Positions 38,962-48,641 of a stretch of 64,000 bases of DNA are shown here, piece by piece (position 1 is the stretch's first letter; every line of letters starts with the position of its first letter). The notes beneath the pieces were generated by a model. It was not told where the DNA came from, did no database searches, and saw only the letters and a program-made list of their open reading frames with translations. A program made the position numbers and the translations under genes. The stretch is from Myroides guanonis (lineage in GTDB: Bacteria > Bacteroidota > Bacteroidia > Flavobacteriales > Flavobacteriaceae): the NCBI RefSeq assembly GCF_900114085.1, contig NZ_FORU01000002.1, forward strand, positions 1-64,000. The letters run 5' to 3'.

Positions 38962-40320
38962 TTATTCACCTAAATAAGTAAAAAAAGACTCTAAATCTAT
39001 TCCTCCATAATTTCCTGAACTCATAAAAAGTAAAACGCTGTCTTTAATTGTCAAACCATCTAAATACTTTTTAAATTCAGCAGAGTCTGTATAACACTTC
39101 AAATTTGACTTGTCAAACGCATCAATCATTTCTCCCTCACTAATAATCTCTAACCCCTTCAACTCCAATGCTTTTTTAGAATAAAAAACAACGGCTTCAT
39201 CTGCATATTCTAAGGCTCCTTTATACTCTTTTAAAAACGTTGCATTCAAACTACTATAACTATGTAATTCCAAACAAGCAATTAGCTTTTTATCTGGATA
39301 TTGCTTCTTAACAGCTGTTGTAGTAGCGATTACTTTGCTCGGCGAATGTGCAAAGTCTTTAAATATAATAGCTTCTGATTCTTTTGCAATTCGCTCCAAT
39401 CGTTTAGAAGCCCCTTTAAAAGTAGCAATAGCCTCATAGAAATCATCTTCATCTATCCCCATATTCTGACACACCCATTTTGCACCATTAATATTACTTA
39501 AATTATGTTCACCAAACACTTCTAAAGGCATTGGTCCTTCATTAGTTTCAAGTAACGTAATTCCATCTTGAATAGAATACCCAGGCAATCCATAAGCTAT
39601 TTTGCGAATAGGATTAAAAGTATTACTTACAATATCAACAACATGTTCATCTAATTCATTGTAAATTAATATACCACCATTTACAATTTTATCAACAAAA
39701 ATACTGAACTGCTCCTTATAACTTTCAAAAGTCGGAAACACATTTATATGATCCCATGCAATACCACTAATCAGCGCAATATTGGGTTTGTACAAATGAA
39801 ATTTGGGTCTAGGGTCTAGAGCTGATGACAAATACTCATCCCCCTCTATCAACATAAAATCATTTTGTGAAGTTAGATGGACCATACGGTCAAACCCTTC
39901 TAATTGCGCACCTACTAAATAATCTACTTCAACATCATGATAGCTCATAACATGAAGTATCATGGAAGTAATCGTAGTCTTACCGTGCGATCCACCAATA
40001 ACTACTCGAGTTTTATTTTTGGAATGCTCATAAATAAACTCTGGATATGACAATATCTTCAATCCAAGTTCTTTTGCCTTTAGTAGTTCAGGGTTATTAG
40101 CCTTCGCATGCATACCTAAAATGACTACATCAATATCAGAAGTGATTTTCTCTGAAAACCATCCCTCCTCCTCAGGTAACAATCCTTTTTTATTTAATCT
40201 TGACTTCGATGGCTCAAAGATAGCATCATCACTTCCTGTTACTTCCTCTCCCTTATCATATAACGCCAAAGCGAGGTTATGCATGGCGCTTCCACCAATT
40301 GCGATAAAATGTATACGCAT
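38962..40320 (-). CDS. mpl: UDP-MurNAc:murein tripeptide ligase Mpl
   Basis: Mpl attaches recycled L-Ala-D-Glu-mDAP tripeptide to UDP-MurNAc, saving peptidoglycan fragments. The 452-residue product has a Mur-ligase N-domain (HFIAIGGSAMHNLALALYDKG), the ATP loop VVIGGSHGKTTITSMIL and the central domain (LIEGDEYLSSALDPRPKF, GIAWDHINVFPTF). The opening IHFIAIGG and the HAKANNPELLKAKELG segment separate it from MurC. It is a single gene. Confidence 0.92.
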   Translation of the reverse strand: MRIHFIAIGGSAMHNLALALYDKGEEVTGSDDAIFEPSKSRLNKKGLLPEEEGWFSEKITSDIDVVILGMHAKANNPELLKAKELGLKILSYPEFIYEHSKNKTRVVIGGSHGKTTITSMILHVMSYHDVEVDYLVGAQLEGFDRMVHLTSQNDFMLIEGDEYLSSALDPRPKFHLYKPNIALISGIAWDHINVFPTFESYKEQFSIFVDKIVNGGILIYNELDEHVVDIVSNTFNPIRKIAYGLPGYSIQDGITLLETNEGPMPLEVFGEHNLSNINGAKWVCQNMGIDEDDFYEAIATFKGASKRLERIAKESEAIIFKDFAHSPSKVIATTTAVKKQYPDKKLIACLELHSYSSLNATFLKEYKGALEYADEAVVFYSKKALELKGLEIISEGEMIDAFDKSNLKCYTDSAEFKKYLDGLTIKDSVLLFMSSGNYGGIDLESFFTYLGE

Positions 40321-40410
40321 AATAACTTAAAATATTTTAATCTTGATTTTGTAAAAATACAATTTTATTCTATTCCTCTCTACTGTCAATAACCGAAACA
40401 GAATCATATA

Positions 40411-40440
40411 AAAAAAGTCGGCTACTAAAAGCCGACTTTT
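40411..40440 (-). terminator. Intrinsic terminator after the S46 peptidase
   Basis: A ten-pair stem (AAAGTCGGCT/AGCCGACTTT, 40414-40423 with 40430-40439) with a six-base loop and A/T flanks lies 23 bases after the peptidase stop. Confidence 0.85.
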
Positions 40441-40462
40441 CAATATTTAATAAATAAATTTA

Positions 40463-42616
40463 CTACTTAACAATAGTCATTTCATCGATAATGTGTTTTG
40501 CTCCAGCATATTTTTCAATTACGAATAACACATAACGAATATCAACACTGATAGTTCTTTGCAACTTAGCATCGTAAATAACGTCACCAGCCATAGCTTC
40601 AATATTACCGTCAAATGCAATACCAATCAATTCTCCTTTAGCATTCAAAACAGGTGAACCAGAGTTCCCTCCTGTAATATCATGGTCAGTCAAAAAATTA
40701 ACAGGTAAGTGTCCTTTCTTATCTGCATAAACACCATAATCTTTAGCATTATACAAATCAATTAACTTTTGAGGAACTTCAAATTCTTCATCACCAGGAA
40801 TATGTTTTGCAATAGTACCAGCAAGAGTAGTATACCAATTTTCATCAGCGTCGTTCACTTTATTACCTCTAGGTAAATCTATTACTTTACCGTAAGTCAA
40901 GCGCAATGTTGAGTTCGCATCAGGGTAATATTTTTTATCTGGATTCACTTTGCGAAGTCCATCAACCAACAATCTATATCCTTTTTGATACTTATCCTCT
41001 AAAGACTTAATATTTTCAGGAACATCTCTGTATTTATCTAAGATAGATTTAGAAACAGTAACTAATAAATCATTCTCCAAAAGAGATGCATCAGGGTTTT
41101 TCAAGAAAGATTCAACCTTATCTTTATTAGCCATAACACTTGAATCGAAAGCTTTGTTTACAAACGCTTCAAAATTACCATTGTATTCTTTAGCTATTTC
41201 AGCAATATAAGGAGCAATCCCATATCCTTCAGATTTTGAAGCATACAATTCCAATTGCTTAGCCAACATATCACGTTCCAAAGGTTCATAATATTCTCCA
41301 TAAACAGCATCTACAAATTCTTGCAACTGAGGCAATAAACGCGCTCTTTCTTCATCTGAACCAGCTGCATATACTTTCAATCCTTCAACCAAACGCGAAG
41401 GTGCTGCTGCCATAGTAGAAGTGCGTAAAAGAGTCATTAAATAATTATCATGTCTAGCTTTCTCATTAGTAGCCGCATAATAAGCATTGATGTCAGCTAT
41501 TACTGAACCATATTTCTTTTTATTAGCTTTCTTATTAGCCCAAACGTTAAATTCAGCCTCTGACTTACGTTTAGCCGCAGCAGTCTTATGTTCTTTCAAG
41601 GCATCAATCATACCTTGACGATTTTTCCAATAATTAGCTACACCTGCATATTTGGAAGCATAATGAAGTCTCACAGAAACCTCTTGATCCATATACTTCT
41701 TCATTACATCCATACCTAATTTAGACCCCTCAACCCAAGCTGGATATGCAAACATTACATTTTGCTCAATCCCCTCAGCCGGCATCCAACGATTCGTACG
41801 CCCTGGATACCCCAAAATCATAGAGAAATCTCCCTCTTTAATACCCGCAATAGACACTGGCAAATGATGTTTTGGCTTCATTGGAATATTGTCAGCAGAA
41901 TATTCCGCAGGATTTCCTTCTCTATCAGTATAAACTCTAAAAACTGAAAAATCTCCAGTATGTCGTGGCCATTCCCAGTTATCAGTATCTCCTCCGAATT
42001 TACCAATACTATTTGGAGGTGTACCAACTAAGCGTACATCTGTATAATCTTGATAAACAAAATAGTAATATTCATTACCTTGAAAAAATGACTTTACAGA
42101 AACCGTATATTTCCCACCCTCATCGTTCTCTTTTTGAATCTTAGCAATTTCTTGATTAATTGCTTTTTCTCTTTCTAATTCATTCATGGAATCAGTAACA
42201 ACTCCTAAAATACGTTTTGAGACATCATCCATACGAACGAAGAAACGAACTGATAAATCTTTTGGTTTGCGCTCATCAGCCTTAGTAGCCGCCCAAAAAC
42301 CGTTTGTAAGAATATCATCCTCAGGAGTAGATAATTCCGCGATTTTATCATAACCACAGTGGTGATTTGTAAAGACCAACCCTTGTTCTGAAACAATTTC
42401 TGCCGTACACCCACCATTGAACTGAACAATAGCATCCTTCAACGAGCTATTATTAATACTATAGATTTCCTCAGCTGTAAGTTGTAAACCCATTTTCTCC
42501 ATATCGCGTTGATTCAAACGCTCTATGAACATTAAGAACCACATCCCCTCATCTGCCTTTACCTGAACAGGTAAAGCAAAAATGAATGCAGTAATAAATA
42601 AAATAATTTTTTTCAT
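40463..42616 (-). CDS. S46-family dipeptidyl-peptidase (DPP7 type)
   Basis: The 717-residue exported enzyme has a signal peptide (about 1-21) and a chymotrypsin-like fold split by a helical domain. The catalytic His is in VFTNHHCGYD (85/86), the Asp in GGDTDNWEWPRH and the nucleophile Ser652 in TGGNSGSPVLN. The residue 18 positions after the serine sets specificity: Arg in DPP11 (acidic P1) but Gly in DPP7 (hydrophobic P1). Here it is Gly670 (AFDGNIEAM), so DPP7-type cleavage of dipeptides with a hydrophobic second residue is expected. It would act in the periplasm in amino-acid nutrition. Confidence 0.92.
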   Translation of the reverse strand: MKKIILFITAFIFALPVQVKADEGMWFLMFIERLNQRDMEKMGLQLTAEEIYSINNSSLKDAIVQFNGGCTAEIVSEQGLVFTNHHCGYDKIAELSTPEDDILTNGFWAATKADERKPKDLSVRFFVRMDDVSKRILGVVTDSMNELEREKAINQEIAKIQKENDEGGKYTVSVKSFFQGNEYYYFVYQDYTDVRLVGTPPNSIGKFGGDTDNWEWPRHTGDFSVFRVYTDREGNPAEYSADNIPMKPKHHLPVSIAGIKEGDFSMILGYPGRTNRWMPAEGIEQNVMFAYPAWVEGSKLGMDVMKKYMDQEVSVRLHYASKYAGVANYWKNRQGMIDALKEHKTAAAKRKSEAEFNVWANKKANKKKYGSVIADINAYYAATNEKARHDNYLMTLLRTSTMAAAPSRLVEGLKVYAAGSDEERARLLPQLQEFVDAVYGEYYEPLERDMLAKQLELYASKSEGYGIAPYIAEIAKEYNGNFEAFVNKAFDSSVMANKDKVESFLKNPDASLLENDLLVTVSKSILDKYRDVPENIKSLEDKYQKGYRLLVDGLRKVNPDKKYYPDANSTLRLTYGKVIDLPRGNKVNDADENWYTTLAGTIAKHIPGDEEFEVPQKLIDLYNAKDYGVYADKKGHLPVNFLTDHDITGGNSGSPVLNAKGELIGIAFDGNIEAMAGDVIYDAKLQRTISVDIRYVLFVIEKYAGAKHIIDEMTIVK

Positions 42617-42739
42617 AATTGTTTTAAGTATGTTATCAAGTTGCGAATATAAGTTATTTTTATAAAATTGACTTTATGTAGTGATAGTATTCCCCATCTC
42701 TAATATAAAAACTGTTTTAAAATCAACCCTATTTCACAT

Positions 42740-43120
42740 TTACTCAATGTTCTTATTAGAAGAAGTAGTAGATTCTTTCGAACTAACTTTTGGCGTAGAA
42801 TACCTACCCTTTAACTCATCCATTACAGTACCACTCCAAAGCTTAATACCAGTAACATAAGAAGTTCTAGCAATAAGAAATGCAGCTACAGGAGATGTAA
42901 TAAATAAGAAGAAAATTATTGCAAACACTTTAGTAGTAATTGAAAACTCTGAAAAATGAATTGCTGCAGCACCCAAAATACAACCAATACCTAAAGTCCC
43001 AGCCTTAATAGTTATTGAAAGACGTGTGTAGAAATCAGGCATCCTCAGAATACCAATAGAAGCAATAAGTATAAAAACAGCACCTATAGTACTTAAAACC
43101 ATTATAAATGTATCAGTCAT
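42740..43120 (-). CDS. mrpG: Mrp antiporter subunit G
   Basis: The 126-residue product has three membrane segments and the MnhG/PhaG pattern (STIGAVFILIASIGILRMPDFYTRLS), followed by a soluble Ser-rich tail of about 35 residues. It is the last gene of the antiporter operon and overlaps mrpF by eight bases. The tail is longer than in most relatives. Confidence 0.92.
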   Translation of the reverse strand: MTDTFIMVLSTIGAVFILIASIGILRMPDFYTRLSITIKAGTLGIGCILGAAAIHFSEFSITTKVFAIIFFLFITSPVAAFLIARTSYVTGIKLWSGTVMDELKGRYSTPKVSSKESTTSSNKNIE

Positions 43121-43388
43121 CTTTATCTCTTTTATCTAAATAGAATGAAAATGCAACAGTGCTTAAAAAAGCAATCAAAGCCAATATCATAGCGACATCT
43201 AGAAAAATTGCATTATTAGCGATCAAACTAAATAGCCCTATAAACCCAACTCCAACTGTAATTAACAAATCTAGAGCAACAACCCTATCTACTACAGCAG
43301 GACCTTTTAAAAATCGAAGAAATATAAAAATCAACGAAAGGCAGATAATAGGCATAACAAATGTTATCAAATAACTTTCAACTGTCAT
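43113..43388 (-). CDS. mrpF: Mrp antiporter subunit F
   Basis: A 91-residue protein with three hydrophobic segments and the MrpF core GPAVVDRVVALDLLITVGVG. It overlaps mrpE by four bases. Mrp F is required for assembly of the multi-subunit complex. Confidence 0.93.
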   Translation of the reverse strand: MTVESYLITFVMPIICLSLIFIFLRFLKGPAVVDRVVALDLLITVGVGFIGLFSLIANNAIFLDVAMILALIAFLSTVAFSFYLDKRDKDD

Positions 43389-43867
43389 CGTAATAATTCT
43401 AATAGTTTTTTTTCTGTTCGTTCCTTCATACGATTAATAAACTTTTCTTTATCTTTCAAATACATCGTATGTATAAAAATATGACTTTTATCATCTGCAA
43501 TATCAATAACCATAGTCCCTGGTGTCAATGCAATAATATTGGTCAGCATTGTTATTTCAAAATCAGTCTTTGCATCAATATCATATTTTATAATCCCAGG
43601 AGTAGCATGTAAATTAGGAGTTACAACATCAATAGCAACTCTCAAATTCGCTTCTAACATATCATATAAAAAATTCAATATAAACACCAATATTTTGGGA
43701 ACCCTATAAAAATATTCTTTATCCTGAGGTTTAGAATTCCTAGTCAGCATCCACAAAATAAAGAAACCTAAAATTAACCCAAAAGCAAAATTGGTGTAGT
43801 TAAGCTGCCCTGTTAAGGCTACCCAAACAAACGTCAACAATAAATTTAATAAAAAGTACTTTAACAT
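43385..43867 (-). CDS. mrpE: Mrp antiporter subunit E
   Basis: The 160-residue product shows two N-terminal membrane helices and the MrpE cytoplasmic segment (NIIALTPGTMVIDIADDKSHIFIHTMYL). It supports antiport complex assembly. It lies 12 bases after mrpD. Confidence 0.93.
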   Translation of the reverse strand: MLKYFLLNLLLTFVWVALTGQLNYTNFAFGLILGFFILWMLTRNSKPQDKEYFYRVPKILVFILNFLYDMLEANLRVAIDVVTPNLHATPGIIKYDIDAKTDFEITMLTNIIALTPGTMVIDIADDKSHIFIHTMYLKDKEKFINRMKERTEKKLLELLR

Positions 43868-43879
43868 TTCTAACCTCTT

Positions 43880-45388
43880 TTATTGTTTACCTAAAACGGA
43901 TTCTATATACAAATTAGGATTCATCATTTCATGAGCCACACGTTCTGACACTTCCATAATAGCAGGAGCATTCAATCCTATGTATAAAGATACACAAGCC
44001 AAGGCTACTACTGGTAAAATCAAAGCTATTTTTCCAGATCGAGAATACGGTACAAAATGATCAATCTCTTCCGCATTTGGTTTTGGTAAATCCTTCCAGA
44101 ACACTTCCGACCATATTCGTGCAACTACAAATAGTGTAATAAAACTAGCAAAAATTAGACCACCTAACAAAGCATATTCCTTAAGCCTAAATGCTTCCTG
44201 AAACAACATAATTTTTGGCCAAAATCCTGATAGAGGTGGAATCCCCACTAAAGAAAAAAGGATCACAGCAAAAACCAAAGACAACTTTGGATAATCCTTA
44301 TAGAAACCTCCTAAACGATATATATCCTGAGACTCTCGAATTTTCTGAATAAGACCACTCATCATAAATAAATTACTCTTAACAATAACATCGTGAATCA
44401 AATAGAAAATCACCCCAACAAACGCTAACTCCGTATAAAGTCCCATACCTGCAATCAAATATCCTATATGACATACTATTAAATACGATAAAATCCTCCG
44501 TATATTCCTCTTGTTAATAACTCCTAAAGCACCACTGACCATAGTAAATATTGCAATAATTACAAAAACTTGTAACAAAAAATCATCAGGAACAAAAATT
44601 ACCGTAAAAACTCTGAATAAAGAATAAACTCCCATCTTGGTAAGCAACCCCCCAAAAATAGCTCCGATAGCAGAAGGAGGTGTATGATAAGACGCAGGTA
44701 ACCAAAAATAAAGTGGAAATATAGCAGATTTAATACCAAATCCAATGAAAAACATCAAAGCTGTTACAGTCACCAATCCTCTATTCTCAACAATCGCAAC
44801 TTTCTCAGCCAAGTCAGCAATATTCAAACTTCCTGTAATTCCATATAAAATACCGATGGCAGTTAGAAATATTATAGAAGCTAACATATTCACTGTCATA
44901 TACTTTACTGCCCCCTCCATCTGTCGCTTCTTACCACCAAGTGTAAGCAATACAAAAGAAGAAATAATAACAATCTCAAACCAAACGTATAGATTAAAAA
45001 TGTCACCTGTTAAAAAAGCTCCTAACAGTCCCATTATCAAGAAGTGAAATATAAAAAAATAACCATATCTAATTCTATTCCTATTAATAGCAGCAGTTGA
45101 GAAAATACCAACAGCCAAAGAAACCGTAGCAGTCAGCATAACCATCACAGCACTTAACATATCAGAAACAAAAGTAATACCGAACGGTGCTTCCCAGCCT
45201 CCCATCTGCAAAGTGAGCGTACCCTCATTCCAAGTCATAAAAAACAACTTTAGACACGCTATGAATGCAACACTATTACCTACAACACTAATAATCTTTT
45301 TCAGCTCTACATTCTTCCAAAAAAATAATAAGACTACAGCAGTAATCATATGAACAAAAATGGGAGCTAATATGAAATTGGTACTCAT
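43880..45388 (-). CDS. mrpD: Mrp antiporter subunit D
   Basis: A 502-residue polytopic protein of the NuoL/M/N antiporter-like family with about 14 membrane segments. The conserved glutamate is in YVWFEIVIISSFVLLTLGG, and the lysine-containing block GFGIKSAIFPLYFWLPASYHTPPSAIGAIFGGLLTKMGVYSL is present in pieces. It forms one of the two ion-translocating half-channels with MrpA. It overlaps mrpC by four bases. Confidence 0.95.
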   Translation of the reverse strand: MSTNFILAPIFVHMITAVVLLFFWKNVELKKIISVVGNSVAFIACLKLFFMTWNEGTLTLQMGGWEAPFGITFVSDMLSAVMVMLTATVSLAVGIFSTAAINRNRIRYGYFFIFHFLIMGLLGAFLTGDIFNLYVWFEIVIISSFVLLTLGGKKRQMEGAVKYMTVNMLASIIFLTAIGILYGITGSLNIADLAEKVAIVENRGLVTVTALMFFIGFGIKSAIFPLYFWLPASYHTPPSAIGAIFGGLLTKMGVYSLFRVFTVIFVPDDFLLQVFVIIAIFTMVSGALGVINKRNIRRILSYLIVCHIGYLIAGMGLYTELAFVGVIFYLIHDVIVKSNLFMMSGLIQKIRESQDIYRLGGFYKDYPKLSLVFAVILFSLVGIPPLSGFWPKIMLFQEAFRLKEYALLGGLIFASFITLFVVARIWSEVFWKDLPKPNAEEIDHFVPYSRSGKIALILPVVALACVSLYIGLNAPAIMEVSERVAHEMMNPNLYIESVLGKQ

Positions 45389-45738
45389 ATATCTAAATCT
45401 TGAATATTAAGAGAATCTAAATCATCCGTTCCTGTAGTACTATAAACCTTATTCAACAATACAATAGCAAAAGCTGTCAATCCAAAACTTATGACAATAG
45501 CTGTCAAAATAAGTGCCTGAGGAACAGGATCCGCATAAGCATCAATGAAATGTATTTGATCATTATCAATAATAGGAGCTTTACCCTTGGTCAATTCCCC
45601 CATTAAGAAAATTAATAAATTAGCACCATTTCCTAACAGCATAAGACCCAATAAAAGTTTTACCATACTCCTTCTAAACATCATATAAATTCCAGCCGAA
45701 TATAAAATTCCAACCAAAAGCACTAATAATAATTCCAT
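45385..45738 (-). CDS. mrpC: Mrp antiporter subunit C
   Basis: The 117-residue NuoK-like protein has three membrane helices, with MLLGNGANLLIFLMG and the conserved DPVPQALILTAIVISF segment. It follows mrpB by about 19 bases. Confidence 0.95.
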   Translation of the reverse strand: MELLLVLLVGILYSAGIYMMFRRSMVKLLLGLMLLGNGANLLIFLMGELTKGKAPIIDNDQIHFIDAYADPVPQALILTAIVISFGLTAFAIVLLNKVYSTTGTDDLDSLNIQDLDI

Positions 45739-45757
45739 GTTTTAAATCATATTTGAA

Positions 45758-46201
45758 TTAAACATTCTCTGCAATTGTAAAAAGTATCGTCAATACAACA
45801 CCAATCACTACGAAATAGACTCCTATATCAAAAAACAATGCACTACCCACTGAACCAATAACCACTACATCTTCTGCAAACCAAACCCCAGTCATAATAG
45901 GAAGTCCCAAAAGAATAGGTAGTAAAGCACTTAAAATCGAAAGCGACAATCCCGTAGGAATCAAACGTAAAGGCGAAAAACGAAAAAGAGCCAATGTCTC
46001 TTTAGGACTATAAGCATAAGAATGAAGAACAAAAGCTATCGACGCAATTAATCCACCTACAAAACCACCACCAGACAAATAATGTCCACGAAGTAACACG
46101 AAAATCGAAAACATAATAATTAATGGCAACAAATAATTAGTCGCCGTCCTCAATATCGTTGAATCTAAGTGTCTTGTTTCACTATTCTGAACTTTCTTCA
46201 T
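45758..46201 (-). CDS. mrpB: Mrp antiporter subunit B
   Basis: A 147-residue membrane protein with four helices and the MnhB pattern (FSIFVLLRGHYLSGGGFVGGLIASIAF, in pieces). It overlaps the end of mrpA by 20 bases, indicating coupling. The separate B gene beside an A protein with its own C-terminal domain is the classical Bacillus-type group 1 layout. Confidence 0.94.
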   Translation of the reverse strand: MKKVQNSETRHLDSTILRTATNYLLPLIIMFSIFVLLRGHYLSGGGFVGGLIASIAFVLHSYAYSPKETLALFRFSPLRLIPTGLSLSILSALLPILLGLPIMTGVWFAEDVVVIGSVGSALFFDIGVYFVVIGVVLTILFTIAENV

Positions 46202-48500
46202 CTTTTGTATTATATTTTAATAAACTAAAAACACCTAAAGCTGCAATAGACAACACCATAGTTTCAATCAAAGTATCAAACCCTCGAAAATCAACCAAAA
46301 TCACATTAACAACATTCTTTCCCTTCGCAAGTGTATATGCATTCTCAGCATAAAAACGACTAATCTCTTTATCAGCGGGAGACACTAATGCCTGAAGCGT
46401 AATTAAGGAAATCAAAGTTCCAAAAGCTATAGAAACTATAGCGTCCCGAGCTTGAATTCTCCTATTGCTCAATTTCAAAAATGACGGCAACTTAAACAAT
46501 ACCAAAACGAATAGTACTACCGTAAGTGTATCAATAGCAAATTGAGTCATCGCTAAATCAGGAGCTCCATAAAAAACAAAAATCAAACAAATACAATATC
46601 CCACAACTCCAATAGAAGCAATGGCCGTCAACCTAGAAGAAGTAGATATCGTAAATAATATAGCAATAACCGTTATTATAAAAACGATAAGTTCATAACT
46701 TCTAAATGCAGATAAGTCTTCCGTATTCACCTGTAGAGGAACATCTGCAAACAATTTATAACCAACCAAACCAATAAAAAACAATACGATTACGATTAGA
46801 TATATACGCAAATAACTATTCTGAGTAAGTCCTGTATACCTATAAGCAAAAACCCTAATTTTCTCAATAAGCTTTTCAATCATATGCTGCGGAGCAAAAA
46901 CTTCGAATCGCTCAATAAATCGCATACTATTATGAGATTGTCTCACTATAAAATATACTGCAACCCCTAATAATATCGTAAGACCACTTAATAACAAAGC
47001 AGTAGTTACTCCATGCCAAATCTTTAGGTCCAAATTGATAAAATCGCCATAAATAGATCTAGTTACACTATTGATAATACCTTGATTAATCCAATTCGGA
47101 AAAACCCCAAAAACCAAACTCAATACAGCTAAAATAAAAGGAGGCAAAGCAATGCCTAATTCAAGCTTACCAACCTTTGAGAATTTCTTAGGTAATTCTC
47201 CAATAAAAGGTTTAATACCCGCTAACAAACCAGAACATGTTAAAAATATATTTGTAACAACAGCTATAACGGTTAATCCTATAGCTAAATATGTAACGCC
47301 CCCCTCTAAAGTACTCTCATAAATTAATTCCTTACCAATAAAACCAAAAGTCAACGGAATTCCTGCACAAGACAAAGCACTAATAAAGCCGGCAGTAGCA
47401 AGTATTGGCATTTTTTCACCAAAACCCGACAGAATAGTAATATCTCTATTGTGAACAGCATGGTCAATAGCACCAGTAATCAAGAATAAACTTGCTTTAT
47501 ATAAGGCATGTACAACTATAAACACACTTGAGGCATATATGGCAAGTTCTGTTCCAATTCCCAACAAAAAAACTAACATCCCCAATGCAGAAATAGTTGA
47601 GTAAGCTAATATTCCTTTCAAATCTTTTCTAAAAACACAATGAAAAGCACCATAAACCATAGTCACACCTCCTACTAAAAGCAATGACTTACTCCATAAA
47701 TCCCCATCATTGAGAATAGGAGTAAAACGAGCCAACAGATAAATACCTGCTTTTACCATAGTAGCAGAATGCAAATAGGCTGACACAGGAGTTGGAGCCT
47801 TCATAGCTCCGGGAAGCCAAAAATGAAATGGAAACTGTGCTGATTTAGTAAAAGCACCAAGTAAGAAAAAAACAAGTATTAAACCAAAAGCCTCATGCCC
47901 TTGAATACTATTCGAATGCGATAAAATCTCATGAATAGATGTTTCTCCTGTTATGCTACCAATAACAACAAGAGAGGCCAATAAAAAGAACCCTCCCAGC
48001 CCCGTGATAGAAAATGCCCACAAAGCACTCTTTCTAGCAGATTCATCTTCATTATTAAACCCTATTAAAAAATAAGAAGTGACACTCGTTAATTCCCAAA
48101 ATATAAAAAGTGTGATGATATTATCAGAAAGCACCAAGCCTAGCATAGCTCCCATAAAGAGACCTAAATACGTATAAAATCTGTTTAGATATGGATGCCC
48201 TCTAAGATAGGACGACGTGTAAATATAAATAAGCGTTCCAATACCCGTTATCATCAGGCTAAAAAGCAAAGACAAACCATCTAGTTTAAAATCTAAAGAA
48301 ACACCAATAGAAGGCATCCACTCAGTTCGATAAAAAATGTTTTTTGTACCGTCTTTTAGTAAAGGAATAAAGGAAGTAAAAAACAGAAAAAGTAAAAAGG
48401 GGACAATACTAATAAACTTAAAAAACTTGGAATGCACAAACTTGCCCAACAGTAACGTTAAAAAGGCAAAAACAAAAACAAATACAATTAGTAATAGCAT
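46182..48500 (-). CDS. mrpA: Mrp antiporter subunit A
   Basis: The product of about 772 residues combines a NuoL-like antiporter module (IITLFIFWELTSVTSYFLIG, FTKSAQFPFHFWLPGAMKAPTPVSAYLHSATMVKAG in pieces) with a C-terminal MbhD/E-like region (FYGAPDLAMTQFAIDTLTVV). It forms with D the Na+(Li+)/H+ antiport channel of a seven-subunit complex that keeps internal pH and sodium in balance. The ATG at 48500 is chosen over a GTG at 48584. A GGGAGGAG stretch lies upstream of it, and a TATCTTTA on minus may be the -7 box of the operon. Confidence 0.95.
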   Translation of the reverse strand: MLLLIVFVFVFAFLTLLLGKFVHSKFFKFISIVPFLLFLFFTSFIPLLKDGTKNIFYRTEWMPSIGVSLDFKLDGLSLLFSLMITGIGTLIYIYTSSYLRGHPYLNRFYTYLGLFMGAMLGLVLSDNIITLFIFWELTSVTSYFLIGFNNEDESARKSALWAFSITGLGGFFLLASLVVIGSITGETSIHEILSHSNSIQGHEAFGLILVFFLLGAFTKSAQFPFHFWLPGAMKAPTPVSAYLHSATMVKAGIYLLARFTPILNDGDLWSKSLLLVGGVTMVYGAFHCVFRKDLKGILAYSTISALGMLVFLLGIGTELAIYASSVFIVVHALYKASLFLITGAIDHAVHNRDITILSGFGEKMPILATAGFISALSCAGIPLTFGFIGKELIYESTLEGGVTYLAIGLTVIAVVTNIFLTCSGLLAGIKPFIGELPKKFSKVGKLELGIALPPFILAVLSLVFGVFPNWINQGIINSVTRSIYGDFINLDLKIWHGVTTALLLSGLTILLGVAVYFIVRQSHNSMRFIERFEVFAPQHMIEKLIEKIRVFAYRYTGLTQNSYLRIYLIVIVLFFIGLVGYKLFADVPLQVNTEDLSAFRSYELIVFIITVIAILFTISTSSRLTAIASIGVVGYCICLIFVFYGAPDLAMTQFAIDTLTVVLFVLVLFKLPSFLKLSNRRIQARDAIVSIAFGTLISLITLQALVSPADKEISRFYAENAYTLAKGKNVVNVILVDFRGFDTLIETMVLSIAALGVFSLLKYNTKDEESSE

Positions 48501-48607
48501 AAATAAAATATCTTTTCTCCTCCCTTTTCTATTTTTGAACGATGGTAAAGATATAAAAAAAATTGAATAAATTAGACAAACCACCCATTGACAAATACCT
48601 TTTTACA

Positions 48608-48640
48608 AAAAAAGTCTTTCGTTTCCGAAAGACTTTTGTT
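48608..48640 (-). terminator. Intrinsic terminator after obg
   Basis: An 11-pair perfect stem (48611-48621 with 48626-48636) closes a four-base loop, with an A-run and a T-rich tail, immediately after the obg stop. Confidence 0.88.
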
Positions 48641-48641
48641 A

